Assembly (NCBI GenBank): GCA_000310025.1
Contig: FN648582.1
Span: 73,616 to 85,410 of the forward strand
DNA from: Ectocarpus siliculosus
Taxonomy: Eukaryota > Sar > Phaeophyceae > Ectocarpales > Ectocarpaceae
Direction of reading: 5' to 3'
Length of the DNA stretch: 11,795 nucleotides
Part shown: positions 8,446 through 11,795 of the stretch, piece by piece
Position numbering within the stretch: the first letter of the stretch is position 1
How the letters are laid out: every line of letters starts with the position of its first letter
The notes under the pieces: model-generated
What the model saw: only the letters and a program-made list of their open reading frames with translations
The model's database searches: none
Told to the model about the DNA's origin: nothing
Position numbers and translations under genes: made by a program

Positions 8446-8617
8446 AGGTTGATATGCCGGTGGCGAAGTTCTAGTTTGAAGTGCCCACGGTGGGCACTTC
8501 ATGGGCCGCCCATGGGCATGCCCATGGGCGTAGGTTGATATGCCGGCGACGAAGTTCTAGGTTGAAGTTTCCCACTGTGGACACTTCATGGGTCGCCCAT
8601 GGGTGTCCCATGGGTGG
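8446..8617. repeat. Two tandem 86-bp units with hairpins
   Basis: 8446-8531 and 8532-8617 are head-to-tail copies beginning AGGTTGATATGCCGG. The first contains a perfect hairpin: TGAAGTGCCCA and TGGGCACTTCA, 11-bp arms around CGG (about 8477-8501). The second has the same hairpin with a few mismatches (about 8563-8588). Each is followed by two or three CCCATGGG palindromes like those of the 11-bp array at 8191-8267. Confidence 0.85.
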
Positions 8618-8963
8618 TTTAGCAAAACTGTCAGTAGTGTGGGAGATCAGAAAAGAGGGAGTCGTCCTTGACAGACGTTGCGAGAATGTAGCCTTTGCTA
8701 AGGTGATATCCCATTGATGCTAGTTGAAGTAATAAACAGATTCGATAACGAAAAACCAAACGAGGTCATGTCCTACCCTCGAAGTACAGCCCGCTACAGT
8801 AGTTGACGAACGAGCGAGCGTGTAACGAGCTACTACGTGACCCAAGAGGAGACCTGGCCGGTCAGTCGTTCAGTCAGTCAATTACAACAGAATTGACTTC
8901 AGAGTTGCCTGAAGAAGGGAGAAAGGCCAGCTTAACACTAACGACTGAGCTACGTACGGTGGG

Positions 8964-9187
8964 TGCTACGGTAGGGGGGTGCACTTGTTGGGGGTGAGAT
9001 TTTGGGGTGAAATCTTACATTTTGGGGGGGTGAAATCTTACGCTTCTGGGAGAAACGGGTAGGAGTCCTCCTGTGTCGGTGATCATGTTGTCAAACAGGA
9101 CGCATCCAATAGGTAATTTGTGACGTAAAATGTGTCCCCTTCCCCGGAAAGTAATGTAAGATGGGGTGAACTCCACCTACCGTAGCA
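8964..9187. mobile_element. MITE-like element with inverted ends
   Basis: A perfect 12-bp inverted repeat, TGCTACGGTAGG at 8964-8975 and its reverse complement at 9176-9187, bounds 224 bp without coding capacity. Similarity continues imperfectly inward (GGGGGTGCACTT against the reversed TGGAGTTCACC). Inside are two tandem units ending GGGTGAAATCTTAC and a further inverted 10-bp pair (ATCTTACATT at about 9012-9021, reversed near 9153-9162). Size and ends fit a miniature inverted-repeat element. No convincing target-site duplication is seen and no transposase is nearby. Confidence 0.45.
8999..9041. repeat. Two tandem ATTTTGGGG..TGAAATCTTAC units
   Basis: 8999-9018 and 9019-9041 are direct copies differing by three extra G in the second. 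A partial third (GGGGGTGAGATT) precedes them. The G runs probably drive the length difference. Confidence 0.85.
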
Positions 9188-10408
9188 TCACTCCAAGAAA
9201 GTACGACTCTTCTTGCAGAAGACAAGACCACGTCCGTCCGTCCTTCGTTGATCAGCGAAACACAACCAATGAAGTCCGCTTGAGTTAAATACTTTATGTA
9301 TCATCTGTGAAGTACATGCGGCCACTTAACATTGAAACCACCTATATGCCGCCCGGCAGAACGCTGCGAGCGCTGACAAAACTAAGTGAAGAACAAAAAC
9401 GCACACGAATAAACAACAAAAATCCACCATTATTATAGGAACGAACCGCGTTGCCCGCGGCAAAATCACTCGATAACATGGTGCGGTAGGAATCAAATCT
9501 AGCCAAACAGTCTTCGCGCCTGCCTGAATCAAGAGGTTTGATTGTGATGGAAACAATCACCACGCGCACCAAAAAAACACGCACCACCACCACCACCACC
9601 CCACAACACCGGTTAACTGGCCTTCTCTTCCCCTAACTAGCACAACGGGCGAAAGGGGGACCAAGACTATATTGGCAACAGTAGCCCCGTGGGGCGACCA
9701 ACCTTCCTTCTGCGCCACAACGCATGTATGCCGTGCACGCGCAGTGGTTCCAACCCTCTTCCGGATGAACAACAAAGCAACTGCCATTTTTTGCCACGGC
9801 GAACGCCACCAACACAGCGACAGCATACACACACAAATGCAAGAAAGTCCCGTTTCGATCCCTCAAAACAAAACAGCAGCAGCCGTGTGAACGGCGTGGC
9901 GCAGCGAGGCACCTGAGACGCCGCGGCATCTCGGCCTCGATCTTCGATCACCTCGTCCTACTTCGGGCGAGGGAGGGGGCATTAGCCAAAGCCGCGAGGT
10001 ATGCATACCGATGACGTTTCCAAACGGTAACAAAAATCCAACATAAGGCACAAAAAGTAGGCAAGAGCTCCTGCTATTTAGTACCTCTCGAAGAGAGATG
10101 CAACTATCATGCCAGCAACCACCCCGCCGCCCATAACCCCCTGCGCACACAGCCAAAAACACACGAGAAAAGTGTCGCCTATTCTAATATGGACGGAAAA
10201 CGAAGGAAAATGTGCGATAAAATACAAGATAAATTCACGACGCGCGATCTCAATTTTTACGGTCGGTCGTCGCGCTGGCTCTTTGAATCTCGCGAGCACT
10301 GCCTCCGCACAAGTGCGACACGCCGTCCGTCTCACACCACCCTCGCACCATGCCTCGAGACGCCTTTCAAATTTCTTTAAAGTGTGTCATCGTCGGCATA
10401 GTAGGCGT
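9188..10408. other. No supported gene
   Basis: Many overlapping frames lie on both strands (up to about 99 codons on the minus strand) without recognised domains. Simple sequence includes CGTCCGTCCGTCC near 9230 and a CAC run at about 9582-9601. Part of the right side could belong to a long 3' untranslated region of the minus-strand lactonase gene if that extends so far, but no polyadenylation signal could be placed with confidence. Confidence 0.45.
9582..9601. repeat. CAC trinucleotide microsatellite
   Basis: About six tandem CAC/ACC units are followed by a CCCCAC tail. This is simple sequence and explains the poly-Trp and poly-Val translations on the other strand. Confidence 0.85.
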
Positions 10409-10428
10409 CCCCCCCCCCCCCCCCCCCC
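10409..10428. repeat. Homopolymer of 20 C
   Basis: This is an uninterrupted C20 run, a frequent site of length error. It lies inside the longest plus-strand open frame (10109-10648) and gives that frame its proline run, one reason not to call that frame a gene. Confidence 0.95.
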
Positions 10429-10828
10429 TGCCAACCTTCGTGTTATTCTTTCCTTCACATTAAAAAACCGTCCTGGTCTCCGCTCAGTACCTTCTAATGT
10501 CCGTACTATAATAGTACAACTGACGCGGACGCCTTCCTCTCGTGGTCACAAGCCAACTGCCCCCCAAACGGGGGTACACCTTTCTAAAAAACAAAAAAAC
10601 AGTGGACACCTAGAAAATTCCTCAAGGGCGATGTGTAGAGAACAATAATCACAGCGGGCAGGAAAACCAAGACTTCAAGTCCATCCCGCCGCCAATGACT
10701 ATCAGTCGCAGAGCCTAGATCTATCTGCTGCTAGCAACAGCATCGCGGACGATCCTCCTGTCGTATGCACCCATCCGCGCTCAATAGCAATTGATTGTTG
10801 TTTGTTCCGAATGGCGTATTTCGCCAGT
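10429..10828. other. No supported gene; probable lactonase 3' flank
   Basis: Nothing coding was recognised. The stretch lies just downstream (minus-strand sense) of the lactonase stop codon at 10929-10931 and may hold its 3' untranslated region and polyadenylation site. Confidence 0.4.
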
Positions 10829-10830
10829 CG

Positions 10831-10876
<46 letters not shown>

Positions 10877-10912
10877 TGCCTGTCTGCCTGCCTGCCTGCC
10901 TGCCTGCTTGCC
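10829..10912. repeat. (CCTG)n microsatellite after lactonase stop
   Basis: There are about 20 tandem CCTG units (GGCA/CAGG on the gene strand), with two CTGT variants and a degraded right end. The tract begins roughly 17 bases after the lactonase stop codon, so the transcript would carry it in its 3' untranslated region. Poly-(CLPA) and poly-(QAGR) translations over it are artefacts. Confidence 0.95.
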
Positions 10913-10928
10913 CGCCCGTGCCCTCTAG

Positions 10929-11729
10929 TCAGAGCTTGGCCACGTGCCTCATCCTCCCGTTCCGGTGTGGCTGGAACACGCACACGAAGTTGGGGCTGGG
11001 GACGTCGTTGACGTCGCCCGTGAAGGTGAGCTTGCCGGTCTCGTTGTCGAACCTGGAAAAATATAGTTATAGAAAAAGCGTGAGCAAAGGGTTTTGATTT
11101 GTTTTCATTGAAGAAGCGCCGTGGGGGTAAAGAACACGGACGATTGAAGAAGGATTGCTTGTGGTTGGTGGGCAATAAAAGAACTCAACTGGGGTATTAT
11201 CTCCGACGGATACTAATCAGTATAAAATCTGGAACGGGTATTTTTTAGTGGTCGGTCTCACCACGGAAACTCCCTCGACAAAAATCTCCGAAAGCACACA
11301 AAAAAAAAAAGTGGCACAAGAATATTGCGGCACTGTCCGTGTTATCCTGGTTGGCACTCAGCCGGCCGAGGCCGCCCCCGCCCTTCGCATACCCCACCGT
11401 GGAACCCCCCCCACAAAAAATCTCCGAAGACAACTCACACAAAAACCAAATCGCAGAATATGGTGGATCGAAAATCTCCGACAAACCCGAACAAAAAACA
11501 CACGAAAAACAGCCACGTTGTCTACCTGAATACGGTGACGCTGTCTGTGTCCTGGTTGGCGCTCAGCAGGAACTCGCCGCTGGGGTCGAACTGGAAGTGT
11601 CTCGGGGTCTTGCCCTTGGTGTGGCAGTAGTTCACCACCCTCAGGTAGCCCGCCTCCCCGCAGCGGGTGGTCTGCTTGATGGCGAACACGGCGATACTGT
11701 TGTGCCCTCGGTTGCTCACCAGCACGAAT
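10929..11729 (-). CDS. Beta-propeller lactonase, last two exons (6-phosphogluconolactonase-like)
   Basis: This is the 3' end of a gene whose upstream exons lie beyond the window. Exon 11526-11729 (204 bp) encodes FVLVSNRGHNSIAVF, then GKTPRHFQFDPSGEFLLSAN and QDTDSVTVF. The last exon, 10929-11052 (124 bp), encodes FDNETGKLTFTGDVNDVPSP, NFVCVFQP and ends HVAKL, stop at 10929-10931. The intron 11053-11525 has a CAG|GTAGAC donor and a TTTTCCAG| acceptor, and splicing gives an unbroken VTVFR-FDNETGKL. The upstream acceptor is CCCCCGCAG before 11729. The motifs NRGHNSIAVF, PRxFxxDPSGxFLLxANQDxDSVTVF and TGKLxFTG...VPSP are typical of the last blades of the seven-bladed propeller lactonase family (YbhE/Pgl type), whose bacterial members hydrolyse 6-phosphogluconolactone in the pentose phosphate pathway. 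Family membership is strong, but the substrate here is inferred. Only about 108 residues of a usual 330-400 are visible. Confidence 0.92.
11053..11525 (-). other. Last intron of the lactonase gene
   Basis: A 473-bp intron between the two lactonase exons, GT at 11524-11525 and AG at 11053-11054 on the minus strand. It carries three copies of AAAATCTCCGA (plus strand 11281-11291, 11417-11427, 11471-11481). The first two lie within a longer direct repeat of about 45 bp, CC(A/G)(C/T)GGAA...CAAAAATCTCCGAA...CACACAAAA (about 11262-11307 and 11397-11445). Between these lies an exon-like relic at 11333-11362. Confidence 0.85.
11333..11362 (-). pseudogene. Decayed duplicate of lactonase exon end
   Basis: Inside the last intron, the minus strand encodes LSANQDNTDS, matching LSANQD-TDS of the neighbouring exon (11541-11567). 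The DNA matches at almost every base except for a clean 3-base insertion. Similarity continues into the flanking intron on the downstream side (TTTGTGTG...TCGGAGATTTT), so exon end and intron start were copied together. The donor of the real exon (TTCAG|GTAGAC) is replaced by TTCTTGTGCC, so the copy probably cannot be spliced correctly. The upstream part of the exon copy has degenerated to a glycine-rich frame. Confidence 0.75.
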
Positions 11730-11795
11730 CTGCGGGGGGGGAGGGGGGGGGGGTGTTGTGTTTCTTTTTTTTTTATTTTTTTTTTGGGGGGGGGG
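11730..11795 (-). other. Intron 3' end with C-rich pyrimidine tract
   Basis: On the gene strand this is the acceptor region of the intron preceding the exon at 11729: long C runs and A runs, then CCCCCCCCGCAG. The plus-strand view is G runs of seven or more separated by T-rich tracts. Homopolymer lengths here and at the window edge are likely unreliable. Confidence 0.7.

Larger units (their letters stand above)
7993..8707. repeat. Composite palindrome-rich repeat block
   Basis: A block of about 715 bp is bounded by diverged direct repeats: 7993-8049 and 8650-8707 both run GAAAAGAGGG...GACGTTG...TGTAGCCTTT...AAGGTGAT, roughly 80 percent alike by eye. A third GTGAAAAGAGGG word is at 8147. Inside are an inverted pair (8159-8195 against 8610-8646, sharing TCTCC.ACACT..ACAGTTTT..AAAC.ACCCAT when one is reversed), an 11-bp array, an 86-bp tandem pair and four CTAGGTTG-type units (8397, 8417, 8444, 8471). 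No protein is encoded. It resembles a non-autonomous mobile element or a locally amplified satellite, but I know no named family that matches, and no clear target-site duplication was found. Confidence 0.6.

Noticed and set aside
10109-10648. Longest plus-strand open frame (179 codons)
   Set aside because: It runs through a C20 homopolymer, has low-complexity proline and basic stretches, no known domain, and lies in the probable 3' flank of the opposite-strand lactonase gene.
10795-11097. Plus-strand protein with repeated cysteine, leucine and proline
   Set aside because: It is a translation of the CCTG microsatellite and of the antisense of the lactonase last exon.

Overview
The window looks like nuclear DNA from a eukaryote with compact spliced genes and much decayed accessory sequence. 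A filamentous brown alga (Ectocarpus-like stramenopile) is my best guess. The grounds are mixed GC content, many short microsatellites, a spliced lactonase gene with canonical GT-AG borders, and an ankyrin-repeat relic whose C-terminal cassette (RVRKLLANARADRAWRRR) resembles, from memory, ankyrin proteins of brown algae. I could not check this against a database. No prokaryotic operons, ribosome binding sites, rRNA, intact tRNA or CRISPR array are visible.

Layout from left to right: 1-600 holds one candidate internal exon (512-600, +) with good splice signals and no recognisable family. 601-4240 has no supported gene, only microsatellites, pyrimidine-rich stretches and an AT-rich stretch (about 2540-2960) with a perfect 20-bp palindrome. 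4352-5587 (+) is an ankyrin-repeat gene broken by many frame changes. 5567-5935 (-) is an unidentified open frame that converges on it. 6160-6540 is a cluster of tRNA-like (Pol III box A/box B) repeat copies in both orientations. About 6690-7065 (-) is a frame-broken relic of a parallel beta-helix (Pmp-type) repeat protein. 7178-7380 holds decayed direct repeats. 7993-8707 is a composite, palindrome-rich repeat block. 8964-9187 is a small inverted-repeat-bounded, MITE-like element. 9190-10830 has nothing I can support as coding.

The right end (10929 to beyond 11729, -) carries the last two exons of a beta-propeller lactonase (6-phosphogluconolactonase-like) gene. It is the only gene called with high confidence. 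A GGCA microsatellite lies just after its stop codon, and its last intron contains a decayed tandem copy of the upstream exon end.

The two broken genes belong to repeat-domain families. The features do not form an obvious pathway; the region reads as a graveyard between working genes. The frame breaks could be true pseudogene decay or assembly error. The lactonase exons, by contrast, are intact and join in frame. I see no convincing new multi-gene system. The most unusual structures are the 7993-8707 palindromic repeat block, the tRNA-like cluster and the exon relic inside the lactonase intron.
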